Shown here: in pieces, positions 11,201 to 21,908 of the stretch
Position numbering within the stretch: position 1 is the first letter of the stretch
How the letters are laid out: the number at the start of each line of letters is the position of its first letter
Origin: Physcomitrium patens
Lineage: Eukaryota; Streptophyta; Bryopsida; Funariales; Funariaceae
Direction of reading: 5' to 3'
NCBI RefSeq assembly: GCF_000002425.4
Contig: NC_037256.1
Span: 12,619,556 to 12,683,555 of the forward strand
Length of the DNA stretch: 64,000 nt
Notes under the pieces: model-generated
What the model saw: the letters and a program-made list of their open reading frames with translations, nothing else
Database searches by the model: none
What the model was told of the DNA's origin: nothing
Program-made: the position numbers and the translations under genes

Positions 11201-12907
11201 GACTCTCAGTGATCAAAACCAATGCACAGAAACTCAATTTATCCAAAAGGGCACCCTACGAAGAACATACACTGAAATTACTCTGGCAGCTGCTGTGGCC
11301 GTAACGGGGCTGCATAATACCCAGGAGAGTGGGACGGGAAGGCATGGATCTCCTCCCCAGCCAGTCAAATTAAGAGCCACTTTGATTTTCTCCAGTGCAG
11401 CAACTGCATTGACAGAAGCAGGAAGAAGATTCAAACTAATGTTAGTATCCAAACGAAGGCCCAATGGGTCAAAAAAAAAGACGACATATTCACTGAGATT
11501 TTAGTTGGTCATGTGGAAAACATCACCCAGCAAATGAAAAGAAAAAACCCAACTTAAATAAAGGCACGGCATAGTGAGTGATATAGGTGCTGACCGTCTA
11601 GCTCATTGGTTCCAGCGACTGCGTCTGGACGATTAAGGTAGATTTCGAGAGCATTCAACAGTGGAGGATTGATTGACCCGGGTGCTGGAGTCATGGTAAC
11701 AACTGAATTAGACGTTATTGAAAATTGCGAATATCCCCACACCGACGAGCGGAAGGCCCCCTGCGAGTCGTTGTAAGGGTTTATAAGTGAGGAAGCTCCT
11801 GACTGAAGATCAACGAGGAAGGACCTTGAAGTTGCGTTGGCTGAAGCGTCCAACTCAGCAAAGTAAAGATGTAGAGTAGCTTCAATGGCACGGGCGTCGC
11901 TCGCGCCAGAATTAACTGGTAATACAACAGGAGAGAGTGTAGGAGAAGTAACGGCAGTTTGCATCACTTTAGATACAGGTTTTAGAAAGTAACCAGGATG
12001 AACACCGGGGTCAGTGTGGATATTGTTGTTAATGGCGAAGGTTCGACCCAAGGTGCCCACAGACGATCGAGTACATCATCTGGATACCTCCATAAATTTC
12101 AAAACATTTCCCACACTTCTTAGTTTAATTCCCTAATAATCAAATCTACCCTTCCACGAATGAGATGAAACAACTGGAGCAGGGTTGGATTTCTAGGAAC
12201 AACCTCTCACGATCGAATGCGAAAATGTAACAAATAGTAAGTTCGTCTGTACTTCTGTGATGAGCTTACCTTATCCAAACAGAACCACCGTAATTGCGTC
12301 GTTGCCAAAGAATCATAAAATTCCCTTCAAGCGTGCGCGGAAAGGTAAATGATCGATCTGGCACTTGTCTGAATACCAAAGAAGATATGAAGGGTGTGCC
12401 CTTAGATGTAGGATCTTTAAACAAACAATATGAAATAGTCGTAGCACTCACTTTCGTTCGATAAATTACTTCAGCTTGTTGTGCCTGATCATCAAATTGG
12501 CTCATGTCTACGAAAGTTAGGGCTGTTGAGTCTATAGCGATGTTGAACTTTGGTGGAGTGTTCGTCTGATCATAGTTACCTTACCAATAGGAGGATCGGA
12601 TGATGTACGTAGAATTAGGCTTGATGGGTACTACGTAACAAAACTTTTCCCGTTTCTCCGGGAAATATCGTAGACTACCCAATTCACTGTATGATCCATC
12701 AGTTACTGGAACAGCCGCAACGGTCTGCCCTGCGGAAATGTACTCATCGTCAGGGGTCCATGAAATTGTTGTCCCCGGGTCAGTGTACTTTCGGGCAGCA
12801 CCACAGTCGATGCTTATCATCTCAAGCGCTTGCCCCCACGTTCCTTGCGCATTTAGGGCCAGCAATGCCAAAACTACTCTGAACCCAAGATAACCGATCT
12901 TAATGAA
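8253..12907 (-). CDS. Malectin-like/LRR receptor-like protein kinase, with two apparent lesions in the ectodomain
   Basis: This is a plasma-membrane receptor kinase. Exons deduced from splice sites and family similarity are 12907-12270, 12087-11595, 11403-11271, 11152-11081, 10974-10906, 10778-10635, 10483-10242, 10047-9824, 9607-9481, 9278-9207, 9084-8889 and 8739-8253. Introns are GT-AG. The order is a hydrophobic signal-like stretch ([13 protein letters not shown]), a malectin-like domain, LRRs (one per 69-72-nt exon, two in the 144-nt exon), one transmembrane segment near 10340-10420, a Lys-Gly tract, then a kinase with GAGGFG loop, VAVK lysine, HRDIKSSN catalytic loop and DFG. The kinase looks complete. 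The malectin-like part has an in-frame TAA at 12581-12583 and a frameshift near 12012-12030. The exon total, 2897 nt, is one short of a multiple of three, which fits a single lost base. The first exon with the ATG was not found. The gene is a recent pseudogene, or these are assembly errors. Confidence 0.85.
10243..10266 (-). repeat. (GGCAAG)n tract coding Lys-Gly repeats in the receptor kinase
   Basis: On the minus strand, about four GGCAAG hexamers lie just before the donor site of the transmembrane exon. They encode alternating Gly and Lys in the cytoplasmic juxtamembrane region. As a coding microsatellite it is likely to vary in length between alleles. Confidence 0.7.
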
Positions 12908-14980
12908 CTGCAACCTAGCCCTGCACTCACACAGTACAACGCAAATGCGTAGTGTGAGGATTTCACCAGGGGTAGGAATGGTGCATGCAGTTGTGTTTAG
13001 ATACGTTTCTCGACATTGGAAGTAGACAGAGCATGTAATGTTCGACAGCAACAGCCGTGTCCGTGCACGAAACACTTTCCACCATAGGACTTCTCCCTGC
13101 TTAAGACATCAAATCAAAATTCAAACTGGCAACGATATGGTACCTTATTAGCGCTGCAACACCAGAAGAGCTTGTACAAGTTATTCTAAGCTCTTGAATT
13201 GATCTTCTCTCCGTCCAATCTTCCAACTTCTTGCTCACATGAGTTACTGCAATTACACAACGAGTTTTCGTCGCGAAATTATCAACTGTGCACCTTCGTA
13301 AATACTGAAGTCGACATTATGTAGAAATGAAGAATAAGTTCAGAGCTACGACTTAGAGACATGGGTTGACGTGCTTTCTAGCAAGATTTACAAATCAACT
13401 AGAAATTCAATTGTTTCCCACTCATAAAAAGAAAGTTACGAGGTCCTCCGAAATTTGGCCACACCGAAATTCGGAATCTCAAAAAGCTTACATCACCACT
13501 ACACATCGCGGTAAGAAAAAACGACCATACATAGTTCAAAGTATTCAGACATTTCGTTTTCCGACATTTCTGTGAACCTTACGGCATATTCGGACAGTCA
13601 GTTCGTACAGCATCCGATGCTCTTGACACGGAACTTTCCAGTGATGTGGCAAATGAAACCCCATCCGAAAACTACATAACTGTGCACTACTCCGTTTTCA
13701 CATTCAACAATGGAATGACTTCATGATGTAATGTTCAAGAACCCCAAGGGCCAAAATTCCACCATGGGCTTCAACACTGTCAGATTCCTGACATCCAGAC
13801 AATATCGCACATCATGTTTACCACCTTCCCCGGATTACATACTGAAGCTACATACTTGGAGCCCACACTGCAACCCCCGGACTACGTCTATTTCTTGTAC
13901 TTTAAAGTCTTGATTGCCGTCACAAGTAGCAGTACCGACTCGACTCGCAAAAATATTCTCTAAACGACACCTACAACTTCCAAACTATATCTCTCGTCAG
14001 TCCTCATGAGGAATGTACCAGGTTCGACAACTTTTTCCTGATGCAGGCGTTTGAATCAGACTCAACTTGTAAGCCGCAGGCATCGCACAGCACATATGAC
14101 TACCAACGATTGACCTCCTGCAGGGACTCTTGACATACGATCCGAAATAAACACCGTTTGTTTATTTCAGCAGAGCCATCGAAGAGAAATCTTCTCACCT
14201 TCGAACAACAAAACTTCGCTTCAACAACTTCAACAAACTGACAGCCGAAGCCACAAACAAGTTTTGCACACCTTACAGACTGCTCTCAATGTTAGCATTG
14301 ATTTCACAGCTCACTAGAAACAGACTAGGGCATGTGTCGGTGATCCTTCTCTAGAAACTTGCACTGGAGTGCTCTACAAAGCTCTACCAACTAGTTGCCC
14401 AGAAATCCACTTCGAACCATCTCACTCTCTCCAACGAGAAACCATTCCCAGAAACCCAATGGAATCCATCAGATCAACCTGAACTGGTTAGGAGAGAAAC
14501 CACACTCACCTGGAGCATTCTAGCAACCAGAGTCTCCACCAGCGACTCACTCCAACTAACAGCTATCGCACCTCACATACTGCTTGGCGTTGTCACCAAA
14601 ACCCCTCGCTGCTAACTTCGAGAGAGGAAAAGAAAGCACACACAACCACAGACAAACAAATAAACAACCTCCACAACTTCCTTCGCCCTCCCACGTTCGG
14701 ATCCTGTCGTGCAGTCAGTAGTCAACCACATTGAAAATTTGCGAAACGTGTCGCCGTCTTGAGTGGATGCTAGTCAGCGCGCAGAGCTGGTTGCAAGTTG
14801 CTACATTCCGGCTAGCCCCGATAAGTTGTCCATCCTGGACGCTCCTGAACATCTGCACCGAGTTGTCATATCTTATCATTTTTTAATCTCCACCCACAAT
14901 ACCCCCACTAGATTTTTCTGTGCTGCTGAAATCTTCTGCTCCTTTCTTCCTGCTGGGCAAAAGCACAGCAGTTAGGAGGC
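12908..14980. other. Upstream region of the receptor kinase (first exon, 5' UTR and promoter expected here)
   Basis: Base composition remains gene-like (clearly less AT-rich than 15-16 kb) up to about 14970. This fits a 5' UTR, possibly with an intron and the missing ATG exon. No exon could be fixed: the minus-strand frame continues open to 13075, but that extension has no family features and would place the signal peptide far inside. Small plus-strand ORFs here look like chance. Confidence 0.45.
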
Positions 14981-16253
14981 CTACATGATGGGATGACTAT
15001 GGTTGGTGATGTTACTCAATAGGTGTACATTGCAGCTGAAGGAAAGTGATCTTTTATTTTGATAAAAATATATGGTTTTGATCACTTTGAACCAACTCAA
15101 GAGTGATGCTGGATTCAGCATGCATGAAGTTTGCATGTACAATGCAATGCAGGGTAATGGAATGGCAAGCATCCCATTCCAAGTGGATAAGTATTCTTAT
15201 GTTCTTGGGTTCAGTGGATAGATTGGAATTTGATTGCAATGACTGCCAGCAAGGTTGTCACTGTTCCTCAGTAGAATGAAATGGAAGCAGTAAAAGGTGG
15301 CAAATTATTGCCATAATGAGTTTGTTCTATCTGTATCCACTGATCACTGTCAACTATGGTATTAATAGAAACCCCACTTTGATATCTGGAGGAAATGACA
15401 TGATTATCTATGTGGATCGACAAAATCAAAATTGATAAACAAATGTGTATCAAGTTACTGCACTGTGAAAGAGTCTATTGAGGAAGACATTTACTATCAT
15501 CAGCAGAATTATTCAAATAAGAAGATTAAAATGAAAAAAAGAAATAGCAGATATCTTATATAAGTAAATTCAGCGAAAGTTGGATAAGTGGAAATAAACT
15601 ATAAATTGTGAAATCAGAGTGTGACATAACATGGAATTATATTTTCTCAGTCAGGTACATGTAGGAAACCCTGGGTTGGACCCATGAAACAAGGCACTCA
15701 TGATGCATTGATGCCCATGTCATTTTCACTTTTTACCTTGTCCGTCGAGGATACGCAAGTTATTTCAAATAAATGAATAAGTAATTAAATCAAAGTCAAT
15801 CTGGAGTGGGCTCCCCACCTGGCCCTGGAATAGGAACCCAGATGGTACTTGGTTATGATTGAACAGAAATGACTACTTGCTCTAGAGAATTTTTAACAAT
15901 GCAAAACCCTTAACCATGTCTAGTTGCTCATTAATAATCTTTGCCTCGTTTTTAACACCCAGAATGTTTAACCTTGCACCGCTCCCACCAATATTTAAGG
16001 ATTCCCTTAAATTGGTTTTCCGTGGTTGCCCTTCTGTGAGATGCTCACCAAATGCGATGCAACAAAACATTTTGTCTGTCTGTGTGCGTGCATGACTAGC
16101 GGGTGAAGTAAAAAGTCAATATGGTAGGGCTATGTGAGGTAAAAAGGTCGGAGTGCGTGCTGAGTATCTGTTCTGCGAAATCGGTACCTCCTCGTATTTT
16201 CTTGATTAAGAATCAGCGTAATGCTGTTTTTTGGGAGCATATTGGGCATGTGT
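14981..16253. other. Intergenic DNA, one unexplained 62-codon ORF
   Basis: No repeat or gene family was recognised. A minus-strand ORF at 15882-16070 has an unusually protein-like composition (LNILGVKNEAKIINEQLDMV) but matches nothing I know. It could be a fragment of a mobile-element or host protein. Confidence 0.4.
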
Positions 16254-16870
16254 TCATCGCAGTATCCCTACAGTTGCCGTTATAATCTCCCGCGACATTG
16301 GTGCAGAAGGGCAAAGGGGGACAAGAATGGAACCTCGTCTGTAGAAATTGGCCTCAGCGCTGCGTCCTCGTCGGAGAGAAAGTACCGCACCACAAACTGA
16401 AAAAACAATCTTACTGCAACGTTGCCGGCATCGACTAAATACACACGGGCCCACCCTCGCTAATATGCTGACGCTCATCCTCCGACGAAATGAATGTTCT
16501 TCGCCGCACGCGGTTTGCAAGTGTTCAGATCAGTTTTCCGCGACGGAACCTGGCGACCTCGAATCCGGCGCTTCTGGAACGTCTTCCGCGATTTATTCTC
16601 CTGCAGTTCTGGCATTCCCCCGTCTGACGGAAACCATGGGCGGAGAATCAACGAGCGCCCGCGGTCGGCAATCATCTCACATTCGTCATTCGTCGTCGGT
16701 CGAATCCGTCGCTGTCCAACGACGTCGTCTCGTTCGTCCGTTCATTCGTTCTCCTGAGTCGGTATTCTCTTGCTCTGGACCATCGTCAGGGTACTTTCCT
16801 TTCTGCTGACCATGACTAAAGAATTAGCCCTTCTTGTCATTTTTATAAGATTGCTCTATTTCACCTTTGA
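16254..16870. repeat. GC-rich dispersed repeat, copy 1
   Basis: This block is far richer in G and C than its surroundings. Its right part (from about 16545) recurs at 47070-47585, and its last part (16708-16870) recurs at 27589-27752. Shared landmarks are a 'cctggcgacctcgaatc'-like phrase, the 'gagtcggtattctcttg' phrase, a 'ctggaccatcgtcaggg' phrase and a terminal 'ctctatttcacc'. Plus-strand ORFs of 153 and 87 codons and a minus-strand ORF overlap here. None has family features and the other copies do not keep them, so I do not call a gene. Confidence 0.6.
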
Positions 16871-16893
16871 ATATATATATATATATATATATA
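16870..16893. repeat. (AT)n microsatellite
   Basis: This is an uninterrupted AT dinucleotide run. The duplicate locus at 27752-27782 has a longer run at the same place. Confidence 0.9.
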
Positions 16894-17934
16894 AACTGAC
16901 CAGGTTTAGGGGTTTATATATCTATTTATACTTATCTAAGTAAATATACTAATAAATATGTCTATCTATTATCTTAACTCTTTTGTAGGCAACAGTTTTT
17001 GTAATAGGTTTTGTTATTGCTCCATAAGTTGATGAAATCTAAGATTTATCAAATCACGTTAGCAACAAGCATTAATCTTTGTTTCACTCTAAGGTGATTG
17101 TTAGGTCTTTTTAACCATTGTTACTTTCCCACACAAAAACAAGAGGATCATATAGTTATTAGATCATCAATAAGACATTCTTTACTACCTTCAAATAATA
17201 TATTTGGCATTCTCTTAAGTGCAACATCCACTTGTCAATTGCATATTTAATAGACTAATAATTTAGGGTAATAAAACTATTAGTATGGAATAAATTTTAG
17301 GTAATTATTGCACTGTTTGCAGTAACAATGTTTGCCTAATTGAATGACTATTATGATAAGATGATTTTTTGACCAAAATAGATGCAAAATCTAATTAGGA
17401 AAAAGATTGAAATGATATTAGTGACTAGGATTTGAGGAGTAGTAAGGACATTCAACCTTCTTTCTTCTTTCTCATAAAAGTATTGGTGTTCTTGTTATTA
17501 TTATTATTGAGTAATAGGAAGATATAGGAGGTTAAAGAGAGGACTTGAAAGACCATAACAAAGACTTAGGAGGCCAATTTAGGACCAATTTTTATAGTTT
17601 TACAATATTATATGACCAATATTAAGATCCTTGAAATCAAATGGACAAAACCATATCTTATACATTAGATCTTGTATTGTATTGTATTTTATTGAATCAA
17701 TCTAGTATGAAGATCTTATAAATTAGATGATTTTATATACAAATCTATTTTATATTTGAATAAATAAATAAGATCTAATTATAGATTTGAGTTTTAGAAA
17801 TTGAAGACTAGAGATAGTGTAAGAAATAATAATAAGGTAATAATTTATTTTTTTAGAAATTTGACAAGTAGGTGGTTGTTATCATCCTTCAAGAGAATCT
17901 AAAATCTCTCTTTCATATTATTTCTAATAATATT
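16894..17934. other. AT-rich non-coding part of the duplicated segment
   Basis: This stretch is present in both copies of the segmental duplication but has no reading frame, LTR or RNA feature that I can identify. Confidence 0.5.
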
Positions 17935-18474
17935 ACTATGTTATAAATATACATATTTACTTAAATTAAAGTAGTTATATAAAAATAAATAAAAATAAGT
18001 AAATTTGATAACATCTTATGGAGTAGATTCTTATAAGCTTTATTGACATGAATTTGGCTTTTTATGTATTTGAAAGTGATTGCTAGGTTGAAAGTTTAGG
18101 CAAAAACTTTGCTACATGTTGTACATATTGGTAACTTATCCTATAAATTGGCAATGTGAGGTACATGTAGGAAATTTGTCTTACAAAGTTAGATATAATT
18201 CTTTCAAGTTGGACATGTGTTGAAGGTCTTATAGAATATTACCAGATAAGTCTTAATTACATAGTATATATAAAAACAAGAGTGAGGCCTTCTCATTCTT
18301 ATTAACACCTTATTTTTTCATAGTCTTATTTCAAGAGTCTTTAGTCTTTGGCAATAGTCATTCTAATATTAATATTATACTATCTTTGAATAAATATTTA
18401 ATCTTTTTTAGTGAGATAAGATTGTATTTATGTTATGATTACTTGTAATTCATATCTTTGATAATTTTGACAAG
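17935..18474 (+). repeat. Decayed gypsy LTR (duplication copy A)
   Basis: The order of blocks equals the intact LTR at 21184-21735: 'agaagtaagta'-like U3 text, 'ggtcttatagaa', a TATA-like 'atagtatatata', 'caagagtgaggcctt', 'caagagtctttagtc' and a terminal 'gataattttgac'. The ends are eroded. The decayed gag that follows shows this is a 5' LTR of an old plus-strand element. Confidence 0.75.
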
Positions 18475-18568
18475 TTCTTTAATTCACTATTTTTGCTTTT
18501 TTAGAAGTGAGTTGATTACCTTATTTTTTTTGTTGTATTTAAGGATTGCAAACTATCAACTTTCAAAC

Positions 18569-18607
<39 letters not shown>

Positions 18608-18699
18608 TGATTTTTTTTCTTAAAAAGAATAGAATATTCTTCTATATAGATAGTTTTATTTGATATTAGAGATTGTAAGTTATTTTTTTCTATTTTGAC

Positions 18700-19724
18700 T
18701 TATGAATTTGTTAAAGTTGCATGTTATAGAAATGGAAGGAAAAATTATAGACACTAAACTTGGAAGTAAATGACTATTGATTTACAACTGTTACACATCT
18801 TTATTAAGTTGTTAACAATATTAGGATAGAAATTTCACATATTTCTAATGACAACTACTCACATACTATTACCATGCATATAAAAGAAGTCATTAATAAA
18901 ATCAAAAGTCTCTAGAAATCAACTTCACAATTGAATTAGAGAATTTTTATTACTATAAGTATGAGAGAGATCTAGATTACTATGTTAGAGATGTTTGATA
19001 GAAGAAGTTTAAAAATTTAAGAATTTTTACAACATGTTAAGCTCTATTCAAGGTTTCATTCTTCTCGATTTGTTAATGGATTTACTCAACTTGAATTCAT
19101 AGGTATACTTTTATATAGAAGTGCTCTCTTTTAATTAATATTTTTTATGGAAAATAATTTACAACTCTTATATGACCTAAATTCACTCCTAAAAGTATTT
19201 ATAGCTATATTTGGAGAAATTAATGTAAAAAAATAGCAAATATAATATTCCAATTTTTATAATAAAGATCATAATAAGCTACAATATATAGTGTTGAATT
19301 CCAAAACCTTATTTGTAACATGGATTGAATAATAAAGCTTTTAATAATTAATTTCTATATAGATTAAAAGATAATGCCAAAAATATATCTATTATTATAA
19401 TTTGTTATTCAATTTTTTGCATACAACAATTCACTTTGTGAAAGATAGTCAAAATGAAGCTTTGAATGATAAAAAATAAGACAAATTATGACAACAAGTA
19501 CTAAGTTTTTGGAAACTTATTCATTAAGGCTAAAAATTGTATAAATTAATATGATATGTTTTGAACCTCTTATTAAGCTAAAAAAGACTCAACATTGTAA
19601 ATAAAGATTGCGCTCATATTGTAATGAACCTAAATACATTACTCAACATTGTCCAAATAAGTAATATGTTTGCTTATAGGCGGTGATGGTAAAAAATGTA
19701 TTATAGAACATTAACATTGAGATA
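18700..19724 (+). pseudogene. Decayed gag region (copy A)
   Basis: This is a colinear remnant of a gag-like region with many stops. It includes a zinc-knuckle-like remnant near 19610-19660, where the phrase for 'Cys-x2-Cys ... His-x4-Cys' is still readable in broken form. No frame survives. The duplicate of this relic is at 29570-30590. Confidence 0.6.
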
Positions 19725-19731
19725 CTATCAT

Positions 19732-19785
<54 letters not shown>

Positions 19786-20045
19786 TTATTTATTTATTCT
19801 TGAATATATTTATATGATTAAGTAGAAGTAAATAAAAATAGATTTAATTTTAGAAAAGCTTTCTAAAAGCTTCATAGATACTGCTTTGACTTTAAATGTA
19901 TCTGTAGTTGATTGATAGGTTAGAATCTTAGTCAACAAATTAACCACATGTTGATAGCTAATAAAATAAGCTAATTATGTGGCATACATATAGATAACTT
20001 ACCTTAGAAGTTAAGATATGCATCTTGCAAAGTCAATATGTTTTG
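19725..20045 (+). repeat. Truncated decayed LTR with (AT)n/(TTTA)n tract
   Basis: After a 'ctatcatggatat' start, an AT run (19735-19780) and TTTA repeats, the U3 half of the gypsy LTR is readable up to about 20040. There it joins abruptly to internal gag sequence, which implies a deletion between LTR and gag before the segmental duplication. The same fusion exists at 30590-30860. Confidence 0.65.
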
Positions 20046-21035
20046 TAGGTTCTGGAAGTGCTCTCTCTTGATTTGTACTTTTGATGCAAAAGGATTCATG
20101 ACTCTTTTATGATTTGAATTCATTCCTAGAAGTGTTTACGGCTACATTTAGAGAAAATAATAGAGAAAGAGTAACAAAGATCAAGCTCTTATCTTTATCA
20201 CAAAGATCATAATTAACTACCATATATACTACTAAATTCCAAAACTTCACTTGCGACGTGGAGTCGAATGACAAAGCCCTTATTAATGAATTTTGATATG
20301 GATTGAAAGACAATATTAAATATTTTTTATTGACAATATCAAAAGTAAAATCTTTAAAATAACTTATTGCTTAAGCCATTGCATATAAGAATCAATTATT
20401 TAAAAAGCATCAAGAATAAAGATTTGGTTTGAAAGGAAGAAGTCAAGTAATAATAGTAGCTTATAAGTTTTTAAAAACCTATTTATCAAGGTTGGAACCA
20501 ATGCAAATTAATATAATACTTTTTAATTTTCTTATTCAATAAAAAAAGATTTCTTGTCGTTAAAAAGGTTTATGCATATATTATAGAAAAACTAAGTACA
20601 TTGCTCAATATTGTCCAAAAAAACAATGCAATCACAAAATGATGAGTATGGTTGCTAAAGAAGATAATGCGTCAAAAAAAAAATCTCTCCAACTACAATA
20701 GGCATTGTAGGACTAAAATCTTATGCAATTCTTAGTAAATGTCTTATTTTCTCCTTGGATCCTTTATCTTATTTTATAATAGAAGTTTTTTTAGGACTAA
20801 AAAATCACAAAATCTTAGCCTTATTGGATTTAAGAACCTCTACCTCTTTTATTGACAAAGATTTTGTCAAAAAATAAGATATATCTTTAATAAAGAAAAT
20901 CAAACATATACATGTAGAAGTAATAGATGATTATTTATTTTCCTTTGAAGATGTTACTCATGAAATTATTTCCATAGAAGTAGCAACTAGTGGTCAAAAT
21001 AGTTTAATAATATTTAATATGATTAGATCTCTTTC
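20046..21035 (+). pseudogene. Decayed gag-pol start (copy A), cut by LTR insertion
   Basis: Gag C-terminal text, a broken zinc knuckle near 20570-20620 and the start of pol are readable from about 20700. The relic protease LLDL-RTS motif near 20825 replaces LLDSGAS. The frame is full of stops. Sequence continuity is lost at 21035 where the LTR starts. The same relic continues uninterrupted in copy B. Confidence 0.7.
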
Positions 21036-21183
21036 TGTCACGGCCATAATCATGTAAGCTAATAATTACATATAGAAATAGGTAGAAGTAAGTAAAAGTA
21101 GATAAAAGTAAGTTAATTCTATAATATTTAATATAGAAGCTTCCTAGAAACTTCCTAGATGCTGCTTTGACTTCATAGGTGTC
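21036..21183 (+). repeat. Left part of an older LTR, split by copy 1
   Basis: The first 148 bases of the young-type LTR (TGTCACGG start) are followed directly by the full LTR of copy 1. The missing continuation is found on the far side of copy 1 at 27557-27586, so this LTR was the insertion target. Confidence 0.9.
21179..21183 (+). repeat. Target-site duplication GTGTC (left)
   Basis: The five bases immediately before copy 1 equal the five bases after it (27557-27561). This is the expected duplication size for Ty3/gypsy integrase. Confidence 0.92.
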
Positions 21184-21735
21184 TGTCACGGCCATAATCA
21201 TGTAAGCTAATAATTACATATAGAAATAGGTAGAAGTAAGTAAAAGTAGATAAAAGTAAGTTAATTGTATAATATTTAATATAAAAGCTTCCTAGAAACT
21301 TCCTAGACGCTGCTTTGACTTCATAGGTGTCTTTAATTGACTTTTTGGATTAGAAACGTGGTCAACAAGTTGGCCATGTGCCACACATGTTGTTAGCTTG
21401 AAGATCAAGCTAACTATGTGGCCCACACGTAGAAAAACTTGTCTAATAAGTCAAGGCATGTGTCCTACAAAGTCAACACATATTGGAGGTCCTATAGAAC
21501 GTCGCCACGTAGCCCCTAGTTAGATAGTATATATAGAGACAAGAGTGAAGGCTTCTTCACTCTTGTCAACTCCTTTCTTGCTTCTAGTCCAGGTTCAAGA
21601 GTCTTTAGTTTCTTGTCTTGTGGCAATAGCCATTCCAGTTTCCTTTTATTATACCTACTTGTTTATATTTTGACTTATTATATCGAGATAGCCTTTTGGT
21701 GTATATTTTTCCTCATCGAGTCTTTGTCCTTGACA
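21184..21735 (+). repeat. 5' LTR of copy 1
   Basis: 552 bp, TGTCA...TGACA. It contains a TATA-like stretch at 21528-21536 followed by 'gagacaagagtgaagg', the probable transcription start area of the element, and it ends just before the leader. Confidence 0.95.
21528..21536 (+). promoter_or_regulatory. Putative LTR TATA box
   Basis: TATATATAG lies about 200 bp before the LTR end and is conserved in every young LTR of this family in the window and even in most decayed ones. This persistence is consistent with a promoter core. Confidence 0.55.
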
Positions 21736-21757
21736 GATTGACAAGAGTACACTTACA

Positions 21758-21769
21758 ATATCAGAGCTT
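21758..21769 (+). other. Candidate primer-binding site (initiator Met tRNA type)
   Basis: ATATCAGAGCTT resembles the common plant retroelement site TGGTATCAGAGC, which is complementary to the 3' end of initiator methionine tRNA. It is displaced 22 bases from the LTR end instead of adjacent, and its first two bases differ. Copy 2 has the same sequence and offset (42059-42070). Confidence 0.5.
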
Positions 21770-21908
21770 TGTTTTTTCTTGAGTAAGAGTGGATTACTCC
21801 TTTCTCTTGACAAGACATAAGCGTATTAGAAGTTTGCGGATTACCCACTTCTAAACTGATATTGTTCTTAGTATCTTCTTTGTTATCAAGTCTTTCTTTT
21901 CTTTTGTC

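Larger units (their letters stand above)
16708..21035 (+). repeat. Segmental duplication, copy A
   Basis: From 'gtcgctgtccaac' at 16708 onward, this runs colinear with 27589-about 31850 for more than 4 kb, including the (AT)n tract, a decayed LTR, decayed gag and a second LTR-gag fusion. Agreement by eye is roughly nine bases in ten, so the duplication is much older than the nested young element. It stops at 21035, where an LTR begins. Confidence 0.85.

Noticed and set aside
12522..12585. Intron removing the TAA, using GTAAG at about 12585 as donor
   Set aside because: The nearest AG gives only 19 bases, and the next candidate acceptor puts the downstream codons out of frame and deletes family-like residues.
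12907..13075. Minus-strand extension of the first visible kinase exon to a start at 13075
   Set aside because: It would bury the signal peptide about 60 residues inside, and an acceptor-like 'ggttgcag' directly before 12907 fits better. The true first exon was not found.
16348..16809. 153-codon ORF in GC-rich DNA as a gene
   Set aside because: It has no family features, overlaps frames on both strands, and is not kept in the repeat copies at 27589 and 47070.
19735..19780. Long AT-dinucleotide runs as origins or regulatory elements
   Set aside because: Simple microsatellites occur at several places (16870, 27752, 33861, 51954) with no associated feature.
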